DNA of 36,151 bases from Candidatus Avacidaminococcus intestinavium (GCA_018714505.1 DVNI01000003.1:1-36151); one strand, 5' to 3'. Positions 7,826 to 16,445 are shown, counted from the stretch's first letter. Numbers and translations are program-made. The notes: generated by a model not told the origin, from the letters alone.

Positions 7826-8725
7826 ATGAACTACTCAAATATAGAAACGTTTTTAGCTATTGCCGAAAGCAAGAGTTTGTCTAAAGCTGCAGAAAAGCTT
7901 TTTCTTTCTCAATCAACAATTAGCTATCGTCTTAATGCTTTAGAACAAGATTTAAACATGAAACTAGTAGAACGTGATAAAGGAAAAAGTGTTATAACAC
8001 TCACGGTTAAGGGTAATGAATTTGTCAGTATCGCTCAAATGTGGAAATCACTCTATAAAAATACTAATGAATGGAAAATGCAACGTTCTATTCAAAAACT
8101 ACGCATAGCTAGTGTTGATTCTCTAAATTCTTGTATTTTCTGCGAGCTCTACAAAAAGCTCCTCAATAAAGATTCACCACTTTTACTTAACATAGGTACC
8201 CATTGGACAATTAGTATTCACGAATTTATAGAAAGTCAAGAAGCTGATATTGGTTTTGTGCTTTGGGAAGTTCCTTCTAAAAATATTGTTAGCAAACCTC
8301 TCTTTATTGAGCGTATGGTCTTAATTAGTTCAATTGCTGTTAATTATCCTGATAAAATCCATCCAAGCGATCTTGATCTAGAAAATGAAATATATTTTTA
8401 TTGTGGACCAAATTTTCGCATTTGGCATGATTACTGGTGGGATAGCAACGACAAGGAACGCTCTTCCGTAGATACAATTGCTCTATTAAAGCTCTTCATG
8501 CGCGTTGCTGAACATTGGTCCATTGTCCCAATTTCAGTTGCTAGAACATTAAAAAAGCATTTACCAATTCGTATTTCAGAAATAATTGACCCACCACCTG
8601 GACGCGTCTGTTATCAAATTACCAATAAATACCAACTGCCGCGTAGTAAAAAGTCACTTGAAATTTTTGAAGGTTATCTAAATGACTTTATTCATGACGA
8701 TCAATTTATTTCTCTAATTAAATAA
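7826..8725 (+). CDS. LysR-family transcriptional regulator
   Basis: Residues 1-~65 form the winged helix-turn-helix (NYSNIETFLAIAESKSLSKAAEKLFLSQSTISYRLNALE, quoted in part: LSKAAEKLFLSQSTIS is the core). The rest is a periplasmic-binding-like effector domain with IASVDS at its start. Length 299 residues is normal for the family. The ORF track starts at a GTG at 7775 within the palindrome; the ATG at 7826 has GGGGAGAGAG upstream and gives the standard N-terminus. The inducer is not predictable. It is followed 30 bases later by a 57-residue ORF with a good ribosome site, its only obvious operon partner. Confidence 0.93.
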   Translation: MNYSNIETFLAIAESKSLSKAAEKLFLSQSTISYRLNALEQDLNMKLVERDKGKSVITLTVKGNEFVSIAQMWKSLYKNTNEWKMQRSIQKLRIASVDSLNSCIFCELYKKLLNKDSPLLLNIGTHWTISIHEFIESQEADIGFVLWEVPSKNIVSKPLFIERMVLISSIAVNYPDKIHPSDLDLENEIYFYCGPNFRIWHDYWWDSNDKERSSVDTIALLKLFMRVAEHWSIVPISVARTLKKHLPIRISEIIDPPPGRVCYQITNKYQLPRSKKSLEIFEGYLNDFIHDDQFISLIK

Positions 8726-8755
8726 CAATTATTCTACTAAAGGAGCATCTCAATT

Positions 8756-8929
8756 ATGATATCATCTTGCTATCTTTTTGATGATGGCCACGGCGACTAT
8801 AACCGTAGCTATGAAAATAATGAGTATGAGTTCGACTATGCTGATTATTCTACCGATAAAGCTGATGACAATTTTTTTAATATCGAAAAGAAGAAGAAAC
8901 CAGCAGCAACCAAAAATACTCATTCTTAA
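8756..8929 (+). CDS. Small acidic Tyr-rich protein (57 aa), function unknown
   Basis: Below the ORF-track cutoff; translated by hand. It begins MISSCYLFDDGHGDYN, continues with an Asp/Glu/Tyr-rich middle (NNEYEFDYADYSTDKADD) and ends with a lysine patch (EKKKKPAATK). The ATG has AAAGGAG ten bases upstream. It lies 30 bases after the lysR stop and just before a strong terminator, so lysR and this ORF probably form a transcription unit. No membrane segment or signal peptide is visible. The 91-residue ORF at 8778-9053 is an overlapping wrong-frame reading that runs through the terminator. Real but unidentified; it could be a substrate, partner or antagonist of the regulator. Confidence 0.6.
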   Translation: MISSCYLFDDGHGDYNRSYENNEYEFDYADYSTDKADDNFFNIEKKKKPAATKNTHS

Positions 8930-8939
8930 ATATTTTACT

Positions 8940-8992
8940 AAAAAGTCCTGTTTTGATTTTAATTTTCATAAAATCAAAACAGGACTTTTTTT
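8940..8992. terminator. Strong bidirectional terminator
   Basis: AAAAAGTCCTGTTTTGATTTTA is followed by a seven-base loop and its perfect 22-base complement, with T-runs at both ends. It serves the lysR unit on the plus strand and the 57-residue membrane ORF on the minus strand. Confidence 0.93.
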
Positions 8993-8999
8993 CTATCAG

Positions 9000-9173
9000 C
9001 TATTCTTTCACATTTTTAAACCAATAAAATGGCAAAACAATTATCCAAGCTAAAAATACGCTCGCTGCCCAAAATATTGCAGCATCATTTCCTCGCTCTT
9101 TAGCATCCATATAAACTTTATAAGCAAAAAAAATGGAAAGGATAAGGCCTACATACTGCCAAAAATCATTCAT
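9000..9173 (-). CDS. Small two-helix membrane protein (57 aa), function unknown
   Basis: Missing from the ORF track because it is under 60 residues. The protein starts MNDFWQYVGLILSIFFAYKV, has a charged connector (MDAKERGND), then a second hydrophobic helix (AAIFWAASVFLAWIIVLPFYW) and a short KNVKE tail. The ATG has GGAGGG at seven bases, and a good promoter (TCGACA-17-TATAAT) lies directly upstream. It ends eight bases before the bidirectional terminator. These signals make it a real monocistronic gene. The layout resembles short Tyr/Trp-rich membrane proteins common in Firmicutes, but I cannot name a family. Confidence 0.72.
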   Translation of the reverse strand: MNDFWQYVGLILSIFFAYKVYMDAKERGNDAAIFWAASVFLAWIIVLPFYWFKNVKE

Positions 9174-9200
9174 ACTTATGCCCTCCTTTTACTAACTATA

Positions 9201-9229
9201 ATTATAACTAAAAAGTAATCATCTGTCGA
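9201..9229 (-). promoter_or_regulatory. Promoter of the 57-aa membrane protein gene
   Basis: Minus strand TCGACA (9229-9224), 17 bases, TATAAT (9206-9201), just after the ileS terminator and ~28 bases before the ATG. Confidence 0.72.
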
Positions 9230-9235
9230 TAAAAT

Positions 9236-9271
9236 AAAAAAAAGCCGTCTCAAAATTTTAGAGACGGCTTT
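9236..9271 (-). terminator. Intrinsic terminator of ileS
   Basis: Minus strand AAAGCCGTCTC, nine-base loop, GAGACGGCTTT, then a T-run. It lies six bases after the ileS stop codon. Confidence 0.92.
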
Positions 9272-9277
9272 AACATT

Positions 9278-12058
9278 TTAATCTAATACTTCACAACAAC
9301 GCTTACAAAGTGTTGGATGCTTCTCATCTTGGCCTACAGTTTCACTGTAAATCCAACAACGTTCACATTTCGCACCATCAGCTGAAGTAACTGCTACTTT
9401 TAAATCTTCCCTGCCTGTTGCCTCACCATCAGCAGTTACAGCAGATATTAATTCAACTTGAGAAACAATTAATAACTGCGGCAAATCTTTTTCTACTTGC
9501 GTTAAAATTTCTAAGGCTTCGCCTGTCGCATAAATTTTTACTTTAGCATCTAAAGAGTGTCCAATTGTTTTAGCGCGACGAGCCCCTTCTAAGACTCGAG
9601 TGATTTCGCTACGCAATTCAAGGAAATTTTCCCATTTAGTTTCTAATTTGTCATTTAGATATTCTTCTTTAACCGTAGGCCATTCCATCATTTGAACACT
9701 TTCTGGCATCGCACTAGTTTTACGCATAAATTGCCATACTTCTTCCATTGTAAAACTGAGTACTGGAGAAAGCATTACCACTAGGTCTACCATAATCTCA
9801 TACATCGCAGTTTGCGCACTACGTCTAGTTTTTGCAGTGCTTTGAGAAGCGTATAAACGATCTTTAACAATATCAAGATAAAAAGCACTCATTTCCACCG
9901 TACAGAAATTATGAATAGCATGGTATAAAACATGGAAATCGTATGTTTCATAACCGACTTCTACTCTTTGCTTCAAAACTTGCAAATGCATTAAAGCCCA
10001 TTTATCTAATTCTTCTAATTCATTATAATCAACTTTATCTTGTTCATAATTAAAATCACTAGTATTACCCAAAATAAAGCGAATAGTATTTCTAATTTTG
10101 CGATAAACTTCCGATAATTGTTTTAAAATCTCTTTAGAAATACGAATGTCTGATTTATAATCACTAGATGCCGTCCATAAACGCACAACATCTGCACCAT
10201 ACTGGCTAATAACATCTTGTGGAGCAATCGTATTACCTACAGATTTGGACATCTTTCTGCCTTCGCCATCAACAACATAGCCATGCGTCAACACCGACTT
10301 ATACGGTGCATGACCATAGCAAGCCACCGAAGTTAAAAGAGAAGATTGGAACCAACCACGATGTTGGTCACTTCCTTCTAAATACATATCTGCTGGATAG
10401 ATTAATTCTGGTCTAACACGTAAAACAGCTTCATGTGAAGAACCACTATCAAACCAAACATCCATAATATCACTTTCTTTAGTGAAGTGACTACCGCCAC
10501 AATGCGCACAAACTGTACCTGCCGGCAAAATCTCACTTGCAGTATGCGACCACCAAGCATCTGAGCCTTCTCTTGCAAAAAGGTCTGCTACAGCATCGAT
10601 AGTTTCACTATTAATAAGATATTCACCACAATCATCACAATAAAAAGCTGGAATCGGTACACCCCAAACACGTTGGCGTGAAATACACCAATCATTACGA
10701 TCTGCAACCATATTATGAATTCTTGATTGTCCCCAAGCCGGAATCCATTGCACATCATTCTCAATCGATTTTAAAGCTTCTTCTCTAAATCCATCTACCG
10801 AAGCAAACCACTGTGCCGTCGCGCGATAAATAACGGGGTTTTTACAACGCCAGCAATGAGCATATTGATGACGAATATTTTCTTTACCCAATAATTTATT
10901 AGTTGCTGCCAAGTGTTTGATAATAGGCACATTAGCATCAAAAACAAACATGCCATTAAAAGCTTCTCCAGCTTCTGCAGTCAAATGTCCTGTTGAATCA
11001 ACTGGTGAAATAATCGGTAATTTGTAACGCAAGCCAGTTTCAAAGTCTTCTTGACCATGACCAGGAGCGGTATGCACGCAACCAGTACCTGCATCCAAAG
11101 TAACATAATCTGCTAAAACAAGCACTGAATCACGTTCTAAAAAAGGATGAGAAGCAACTAAATATTCTAAATCTTTACCTTGGACAGTGCCCAAAATATT
11201 TTTAAATTCTTTCTTACAAGCCACACCTACAGCTGCTACTAATTCTTTTGCCATCAAATAAACTTCATTATCTTCTTCAATCCACACATATTCAAAATCC
11301 GGATTAACGGCAATTGCAACGTTTGCGGGTAGCGTCCAAGGGGTTGTCGTCCAAATTACAACAAAAGCCTCTTTACCATTTGCCGCTTCCGGCAATAAAC
11401 CTTTGTCGTCTTTAAGCGGAAATTTAACAAAAAGTGCCGGTGATTTTTGCTCAGCATATTCTATTTCTGCTTCGGCTAAAGCGGTCTCGCAATGCGTACA
11501 CCAATATACAGCCTTTTTACCTTTATAAATATAGCCTTTCTTCGCCATTTCACCAAAAACTTTGATTTGTTTTGCTTCATAAGCCGGTTTTAATGTAATA
11601 TATGGATTTTCCCAATCACCAAGTACGCCTAAACGTTTAAAATCTGTACGTTGTTGATCAATCCATTGTAAAGCATAATTCTTGCATTCTTCGCGTAATA
11701 CTAACGTATCAAGTTCATGTCTATTTAAGCCAAGATTTTTAATAGCCGCATGTTCAATTGGCATACCATGTGTATCCCAACCTGGTACATATGGTGTATC
11801 ATAACCTCGTAAATACTTATATTTAATAATAATATCTTTTAAAATCTTATTAAGTGCTGTACCCATATGAATATTGCCATTAGCGTATGGCGGGCCATCA
11901 TGTAGTACAAATTTGTCGCGGCCCTCATGCAAAGCCTGTTTTTTCTCATAAATCTTGTTATCTTCCCAATATTTAAGAAATTCTGGTTCTCTTTCAGGTA
12001 AACCAGCGCGCATTGGGAAATCCGTTTCCGGTAAATTCAAAGTCTTACCATAATCCAT
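9278..12058 (-). CDS. ileS: Isoleucyl-tRNA synthetase
   Basis: Class I synthetase charging tRNA(Ile), with editing of valine. At 926 residues it is the usual bacterial size. The HIGH-type site is PPYANGNIHMGTALNK (~54-70), the editing domain includes VIWTTTPWTLPAN, and the second catalytic loop is GRKMSKSVGN near residue 600. The C-terminus carries the zinc-finger cysteines CERCWIY...CKRCCEVL. The ATG has GGAGGTG at good spacing. It is controlled by its own promoter and a T-box whose specifier codon is AUC, so uncharged tRNA(Ile) should raise expression. It is downstream of divIVA and a phosphatase gene, matching the ylm-divIVA-ileS order of Gram-positive bacteria. Confidence 0.99.
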   Translation of the reverse strand: MDYGKTLNLPETDFPMRAGLPEREPEFLKYWEDNKIYEKKQALHEGRDKFVLHDGPPYANGNIHMGTALNKILKDIIIKYKYLRGYDTPYVPGWDTHGMPIEHAAIKNLGLNRHELDTLVLREECKNYALQWIDQQRTDFKRLGVLGDWENPYITLKPAYEAKQIKVFGEMAKKGYIYKGKKAVYWCTHCETALAEAEIEYAEQKSPALFVKFPLKDDKGLLPEAANGKEAFVVIWTTTPWTLPANVAIAVNPDFEYVWIEEDNEVYLMAKELVAAVGVACKKEFKNILGTVQGKDLEYLVASHPFLERDSVLVLADYVTLDAGTGCVHTAPGHGQEDFETGLRYKLPIISPVDSTGHLTAEAGEAFNGMFVFDANVPIIKHLAATNKLLGKENIRHQYAHCWRCKNPVIYRATAQWFASVDGFREEALKSIENDVQWIPAWGQSRIHNMVADRNDWCISRQRVWGVPIPAFYCDDCGEYLINSETIDAVADLFAREGSDAWWSHTASEILPAGTVCAHCGGSHFTKESDIMDVWFDSGSSHEAVLRVRPELIYPADMYLEGSDQHRGWFQSSLLTSVACYGHAPYKSVLTHGYVVDGEGRKMSKSVGNTIAPQDVISQYGADVVRLWTASSDYKSDIRISKEILKQLSEVYRKIRNTIRFILGNTSDFNYEQDKVDYNELEELDKWALMHLQVLKQRVEVGYETYDFHVLYHAIHNFCTVEMSAFYLDIVKDRLYASQSTAKTRRSAQTAMYEIMVDLVVMLSPVLSFTMEEVWQFMRKTSAMPESVQMMEWPTVKEEYLNDKLETKWENFLELRSEITRVLEGARRAKTIGHSLDAKVKIYATGEALEILTQVEKDLPQLLIVSQVELISAVTADGEATGREDLKVAVTSADGAKCERCWIYSETVGQDEKHPTLCKRCCEVLD

Positions 12059-12072
12059 CTTAACGACACCTC

Positions 12073-12335
12073 CAAAAAAAATAAAGCCCCGCTCCCCGAG
12101 AAAGGGACGAGACTGTTGTTACCCGTGGTACCACCCTAATTACAGCTCCACTGAGCTGCCACTTTAGATGTGATAACGTTCATCAAACGATCGTATTTAC
12201 TTAGTTTCAATACGACAACTTGGGAGTGATTTTCCTGCTTACATTCGGATTTTCGAGCTTACACCATCCTCGATTCGCTTTTTTTCCGTTAACGCAGCAC
12301 TACTGTCTCCCGCATAGCTTTACATATATAGATAC
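12073..12335 (-). promoter_or_regulatory. T-box leader (isoleucine specifier) of ileS
   Basis: The minus strand begins with GGGAG, pairing with CTCCC to close stem I. The AGTA loop-E motif and GGATGG follow, and the 3' side GGAAAATCACTCCC places the specifier codon AUC (12230-12228), which encodes isoleucine. The T-box AATTAGGGTGGTACCACGGG (12122-12141) contains UGGU, complementary to an ACCA tRNA end. A terminator (GTCTCGTCCC...GGGGAGCGGGGC then TTTATTTTTTTT) ends the leader just before the ribosome site. The fit between specifier and downstream gene makes this secure. Confidence 0.96.
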
Positions 12336-12341
12336 GTAAGC

Positions 12342-12371
12342 ATTATACACCAAGATACGCTATTGCGTCAA
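12342..12371 (-). promoter_or_regulatory. Promoter of the ileS T-box transcript
   Basis: Minus strand TTGACG (12371-12366), an 18-base spacer, TATAAT (12347-12342). The TGA inside the -35 hexamer is the stop codon of the upstream phosphatase gene, so the two units abut without a terminator. Confidence 0.85.
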
Positions 12372-13039
12372 CGAGGCAGGCCATATCTGAAACGCGCTAA
12401 GCCAAAGCCTTCGTTAATAGAGCGCAGATGTGAAGTATCATTAAGTAAAAATACCGCATGTTCCTGCCATTTATTGATTCCTAAGACAGTCAAACTAGCC
12501 GGTAAAATATCAAAAGAAAAGTTGTTCTCATTAACTTCATCAATAGTTAAGCCTAACCATGAAAAAATAATATTTTGAATACTTCCTTTATGTGCAACAA
12601 TAATAAAATTATGATGTTCCAAATCATTAATTTGCTGCATTCCCTGTACCGTTCTTAAAAAAAATTCCCGACGAGTTTCTCCTTCCGGATAGTTTCGATG
12701 ATCTAATTCCTTATTTGAAGCAGGCATTACATACAAGTTTCTAGCAGCTTTTTCATTAAGGCCAGCGGCTCTACCATTATTCTTTTCACGTAAAAATGGT
12801 AATGTTTCAACCTTAAGTCCTAATCGCTTACCAATAATTTTCGCAGATTCTTCCGCCCGACTTAAGTCACTACTAAGCAACCTGATTTTTTTATTAACAT
12901 TTGAAAAATCTTTAATCAAAAAATCGGCCAACGCACTAATTTGTTGTTGGCCTTTATTAGTCAAGTTTGAATCTGTCCAACCACCGGTTAGATGTTCCGT
13001 ATGATGAGTTGCTTCTCCATGTCTTACTAAAAGAATCAT
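12368..13039 (-). CDS. Histidine phosphatase family protein (phosphoglycerate-mutase-like)
   Basis: A 223-residue branch-1 histidine phosphatase. The phospho-acceptor motif is VRHGEATHHTEHLTGGWTD near the N-terminus, with the LTNKGQQQ segment after it. The second catalytic histidine is in IIVAHKGSIQNIIF near residue 150. The substrate cannot be predicted; the family covers phosphoglycerate mutase, alpha-ribazole phosphatase, and sugar and nucleotide phosphatases. The alpha-ribazole phosphatase role (CobC) would fit a corrinoid maker, but nothing in the neighbourhood supports that here. It lies 25 bases after divIVA, between divIVA and ileS. Confidence 0.88.
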   Translation of the reverse strand: MILLVRHGEATHHTEHLTGGWTDSNLTNKGQQQISALADFLIKDFSNVNKKIRLLSSDLSRAEESAKIIGKRLGLKVETLPFLREKNNGRAAGLNEKAARNLYVMPASNKELDHRNYPEGETRREFFLRTVQGMQQINDLEHHNFIIVAHKGSIQNIIFSWLGLTIDEVNENNFSFDILPASLTVLGINKWQEHAVFLLNDTSHLRSINEGFGLARFRYGLPR

Positions 13040-13064
13040 CTACTTTACCCCCGTCACCATCAGT

Positions 13065-13616
13065 TTAAAAGTGTTCTTTTTCCGCTTTACGCATTAATTC
13101 CAGCTGACCTTCTAATAGCGTTCTCATATGCGTACGATGCGTACTTGCTAATCTCACTTGTTCTTTATAGGCTCGCTCTGCAGCCTGCACCTTTTCTTCG
13201 GCTTCTTTAAGCATTTGCGAACACTTTTCCTCAGTTTCACTATTAATCTTTTTGCAATAAGCTTCTGCTTCATCCGTCATTTTTTTACAAGTATTCTCTG
13301 TTTCAGTTAAAAGTCTTTGCCTTTCGACTGCACTTTCTTTTATTAATAATTCTACCTGTTTTTTTCCACTTTGTTTAACTTCTTCAGCAGTTTCTTGAGC
13401 AATTGCAAGCGTACTATGCATTGTTGCTTCCATTTGTTCAAAATATTCTAATTTAGTTGCAGCTCTTTCTAGTGCTTCTTTTAATTCAATATTATCTTGA
13501 TAAAGACGTTCAAAGTCCTTAACTACCTGAGCAAAGAAAGTGTCAACCTCTTTACTATCATAACCTCTGAATTCTTTATTAAACTTCTTACCATGTAAAT
13601 CTAAAGGTGTCAGCAT
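13065..13616 (-). CDS. divIVA: DivIVA/GpsB-type cell-division protein
   Basis: A curvature-sensing coiled-coil protein that marks poles and septum. The N-terminal membrane-binding domain reads MLTPLDLHGKKFNKEFRG, then YDSKEVDTFFAQVVKDFE. A long charged coiled coil fills residues ~30-175, including alanine/glutamate heptads such as LKEAEEKVQAAERAYKEQ. Length 183 residues is typical. It follows ylmH by 14 bases in the sepF-proC-ylmH-divIVA run. Confidence 0.95.
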   Translation of the reverse strand: MLTPLDLHGKKFNKEFRGYDSKEVDTFFAQVVKDFERLYQDNIELKEALERAATKLEYFEQMEATMHSTLAIAQETAEEVKQSGKKQVELLIKESAVERQRLLTETENTCKKMTDEAEAYCKKINSETEEKCSQMLKEAEEKVQAAERAYKEQVRLASTHRTHMRTLLEGQLELMRKAEKEHF

Positions 13617-13633
13617 CTTCTGCCTCCTCGTAT

Positions 13634-14419
13634 CTAAATATAGCGGTTAACAACTATGCTTATCCGGCCTTTTTTAGTAGTTCCTTTAACTTCGGTTAGT
13701 TCAATGCGACCACGGCCGCGGAAAGAAATAATATCACCTACACTTACTATCTGTGCACCATTTTTTGTTTCTTTCCAATTCACTTTCACATTTTGTTTTT
13801 TTATTTCCTCAGACATCCGAGAACGCGAAACGCCATACCCAACTGCCGCTACTGAATCAAGGCGCAATGCAGCTACAGTTGCTGTAATCACCTTAACTTT
13901 TTCTTCTTTTTGTAATAGTTCTTCTTTAGCAATTCTCTTCAATGTTACTGGTGCATTGCCAATCTGAGTAAGATTACTCTCTATATAAGAATTAAATGAT
14001 TGATCAGTAACAAATTGTGCTCCTTCTGGCACAAAAATGATGTCACCTAAAACCTCTCTTTGACAACCTAGCCCCATAAAGGCCCCTAAAATATCTCGGT
14101 GTCCCAATTCATAGTAACGCTTATCCCATTCTACTTGAAAATACTCTAAACTAAAATCCGGTGTTCCCCAAAAATCTTCTGCGACAAAAGCTACTTTTAC
14201 ACGTTCAGCATTAAGAAATCCGCCCTCAACTTGCACAAGTAGATTCCCCACATTAGCAGCAACTATCTCTGCCACATTAATCCCATGCGGATCTAAAAAA
14301 TCTGTTACTTTGAACTTTCTACTCTTTAGAGCCGCCTCAGCTAAATCCAATAAGCGCGCAGCTAGTTCCTCATCACCACTCGCTTTAAAAAATCTTATTA
14401 TTTTTTCTCTATCAGCCAT
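13634..14419 (-). CDS. ylmH: YlmH-type S4-domain RNA-binding protein
   Basis: A 261-residue protein whose C-terminal third is an S4 RNA-binding fold (VAAVGYGVSRSRMSEEIK, VNWKETKNGAQIVSVGDIIS, FRGRGRIELTEVKG). The N-terminal two thirds match the YlmH domain, including FWGTPDFSLEYFQVEW and LGHRDILGAFMGLGCQREV. YlmH proteins bind ribosomes and have been linked to rescue of stalled nascent chains; in Streptococcus the gene affects cell shape. One base separates its ATG from the proC stop codon, so the two are likely co-translated. Confidence 0.95.
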   Translation of the reverse strand: MADREKIIRFFKASGDEELAARLLDLAEAALKSRKFKVTDFLDPHGINVAEIVAANVGNLLVQVEGGFLNAERVKVAFVAEDFWGTPDFSLEYFQVEWDKRYYELGHRDILGAFMGLGCQREVLGDIIFVPEGAQFVTDQSFNSYIESNLTQIGNAPVTLKRIAKEELLQKEEKVKVITATVAALRLDSVAAVGYGVSRSRMSEEIKKQNVKVNWKETKNGAQIVSVGDIISFRGRGRIELTEVKGTTKKGRISIVVNRYI

Positions 14420-14420
14420 A

Positions 14421-15239
14421 TTATTTTCCTTTTAATTTTTCACTACGTGCTAAAACCGCTTGGACTGCGTCATACATTGCAACACGAACGCCTCTGTTTT
14501 CCAGTGCGTGCAAACCAGCTATCGTTGTTCCACCCGGTGATGTTACTTGATCACGTAAAACGGCTGGTGGCAAGGACGTTTCTACAACCATCTTACCTGC
14601 TCCAGCAAAAGTTTGCGCAGCCAAACGCACAGCTAGTTCTCGCGGCAGACCTGCATTGACTCCAGCATCAGCTAAAGCATCAATTAATACAAATACATAG
14701 CCTGGTCCACAACCAGAAACAGCCGTTATCGCCTCTAGCTGACTTTCCTCAACTTCAATAACTTCACCGCAAGAAGCAAAAATACTTTTAGTTTCTTCTA
14801 TCATTTGAGCCGTTGCCTGTTTGCCCCCTGCAATAGCAGTCATACCTGCGCCAACTGCAAGTGGCGTATTAGGCATTACTCTAACCACCGCTTTATGAGG
14901 TAATAATTCTTCTAGTTGGCTTAGTTCTACCGAGCCAATAATCGAAATAATTAAAGCATCTTGCCTAATCAGTTCTACCAACTCACCAGTAATCGCTTTC
15001 TTCAAGACCTGTGGTTTTACCGCTAAAACTATAGTTTGAGCTTGCTTAACCGCCTCAAGATTATCTGCAGTTGTTTTGACTCCGTAACGTTCACTTAAAT
15101 ATTGTCTTCTGCTCTTCGCTAAATCACTAACAATAATATCACCTGGCAAAGCTAACCCACTAGCTAGTACACCTTTAAGAATAGCCTCTCCCATGGCACC
15201 ACCGCCGATAAAAGCGAGTTGCTCTATTTTTGCTCCCAA
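14421..15239 (-). CDS. proC: Pyrroline-5-carboxylate reductase
   Basis: NAD(P)H-dependent last step of proline synthesis. The 272-residue chain has the Rossmann motif AFIGGGAMGEAILKGVL, the middle VRVMPNTPLAVGAGMT, AVSGCGPGYVF, and the terminal signature LRDQVTSPGGTTIAGLHALE. The start is TTG at 15239: an in-frame TGA lies three codons upstream, and AAAGGG sits nine bases before it. It overlaps the end of sepF by 16 bases. It occupies the place that ylmG/yggT holds in the Gram-positive ylm cluster. Confidence 0.97.
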   Translation of the reverse strand: MGAKIEQLAFIGGGAMGEAILKGVLASGLALPGDIIVSDLAKSRRQYLSERYGVKTTADNLEAVKQAQTIVLAVKPQVLKKAITGELVELIRQDALIISIIGSVELSQLEELLPHKAVVRVMPNTPLAVGAGMTAIAGGKQATAQMIEETKSIFASCGEVIEVEESQLEAITAVSGCGPGYVFVLIDALADAGVNAGLPRELAVRLAAQTFAGAGKMVVETSLPPAVLRDQVTSPGGTTIAGLHALENRGVRVAMYDAVQAVLARSEKLKGK

Positions 15240-15712
15240 GGCACTTCACCCTTTTCATTATAAATTGTTTTTCCCGCATCAATATCAACATTTTGTGGAG
15301 CACAAACTAAAATATTACGTCCAATTTTCTTCATACTACCATTTAAAGCGTAGATTGTTCCACTTAAAAAATCTGTCATTCTTTTTATGATCTCTGCATC
15401 CGTACTTTCAAAATTAACAACTACCGGTTGATTATTACGCAAATGATCAGCAACTTTTTGTGAATCATCAAACCCCAACGGTTCCAAAACAATAACTTTA
15501 ACTTGTTTTTTTGTTAATGGTAAAGAAATCAATTTTCCTTCATCGTTGTCGCTCTTTTTTCTAAAAAAAGGCTTTTCATCTTTTAACATCTCATTGTTTT
15601 TACCAAAAGCTCTCTTTCCTTCACCAGCTACTTCTTCGTCTGTTAAAATATCTTCTTCATAATCGTCTTTATACAATCCTAAAGTATCACATATCTTATC
15701 GACAATTTTCAT
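15224..15712 (-). CDS. sepF: SepF cell-division protein
   Basis: FtsZ-binding ring protein of the division septum, an alternative membrane anchor for FtsZ. The 162-residue protein starts MKIVDKICDTLGLYKDDYE, an amphipathic membrane-targeting helix. A charged linker to ~residue 60 follows, then the globular SepF domain with VIVLEPLGFDDSQKVADHL, PVVVNFESTD and RMTDFLSGTIYALNG. The ORF track starts at 15772; the ATG at 15712 has AGGAGG upstream (somewhat long, 12-base spacing) and gives the family N-terminus. It is preceded by yggS and followed by proC. Confidence 0.95.
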   Translation of the reverse strand: MKIVDKICDTLGLYKDDYEEDILTDEEVAGEGKRAFGKNNEMLKDEKPFFRKKSDNDEGKLISLPLTKKQVKVIVLEPLGFDDSQKVADHLRNNQPVVVNFESTDAEIIKRMTDFLSGTIYALNGSMKKIGRNILVCAPQNVDIDAGKTIYNEKGEVPWEQK

Positions 15713-15746
15713 ATTGTAACCACGCCTCCTCAAATATGTATACCCC

Positions 15747-16445
15747 TTACTTACTATAATCCCTTGCACCAAAAATAGCTGTGCCTATTCTTACGTAGTT
15801 AGCGCCTTCCTCGACTGCAACCCAATAATCATGTGTCATGCCCATCGATAGCATGTCGACTTGTTTTCCCACTTTTGCTTGCAATGAACAAAATAATTCA
15901 TAACCTTTTTTAAAAGTTATCCTTGTTTCTTCTACTCTTTCAGTCTGTTGGGCAATAATCATTAGACCTCTCACTTTAATATGATCATACGTAGCTAATA
16001 AGGGCAGAATATCCTCATATTCTTCAATACTAAAACCGCTTTTTTGCTCTTCACCCGTCAAGTTGATCTGTAATAATACATCTTGTACTTTATCTAAATT
16101 GTGTGCCGCTTTATTAATTGCCTGCATTACTTTTTGGCTATCAACAGATTCAATAACATCAAAAATATTAACAGCCTGCTTTACCTTATTTGTTTGTAAA
16201 TGACCAAGCAAGTGCCAAATAGTATTATGAGCTTCACTAATGTTTTTCTTAGCGAAGGCTTCTTGAACCTTGTTTTCTCCTATATTAAGAATACCCAAGG
16301 AGGCGACTTCATGAATAACACTAACGTCATGATTCTTGGTCACGGCAACTAAAGTAACATTATTACCAGTAATTTTAGCTTCTGAGCGTTTTGTTATAGC
16401 AGCATCAATTCTTTTACGTACTGCCAAAATATTGTCTCTAATCAC
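15747..16445 (-). CDS. yggS: YggS-type PLP homeostasis protein
   Basis: Cytoplasmic PLP carrier that buffers vitamin B6 and amino-acid pools; it has the alanine-racemase-like barrel but no known enzyme activity. Visible motifs are VTLVAVTKNHDVSVI (PLP lysine in VAVTK), IGENKVQEA, WHLLGHLQTNK, IESVDS, QINLTGEEQKSGF and LSMGMTHDYWVAVEEG followed by VRIGTAIFG. The track's start at 16460 is a TTG inside the ribosome site. The GTG at 16445 has GGGAGG seven bases upstream and is preferred, giving 232 residues. It corresponds to ylmE in the Gram-positive division cluster. Confidence 0.96.
   Translation of the reverse strand: MIRDNILAVRKRIDAAITKRSEAKITGNNVTLVAVTKNHDVSVIHEVASLGILNIGENKVQEAFAKKNISEAHNTIWHLLGHLQTNKVKQAVNIFDVIESVDSQKVMQAINKAAHNLDKVQDVLLQINLTGEEQKSGFSIEEYEDILPLLATYDHIKVRGLMIIAQQTERVEETRITFKKGYELFCSLQAKVGKQVDMLSMGMTHDYWVAVEEGANYVRIGTAIFGARDYSK

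Noticed and set aside
8778-9053. 91-residue plus-strand ORF
   Set aside because: It reads through a strong terminator in a frame that conflicts with the 57-residue ORF, which has the ribosome site; low-complexity Met/Thr/Ile start.
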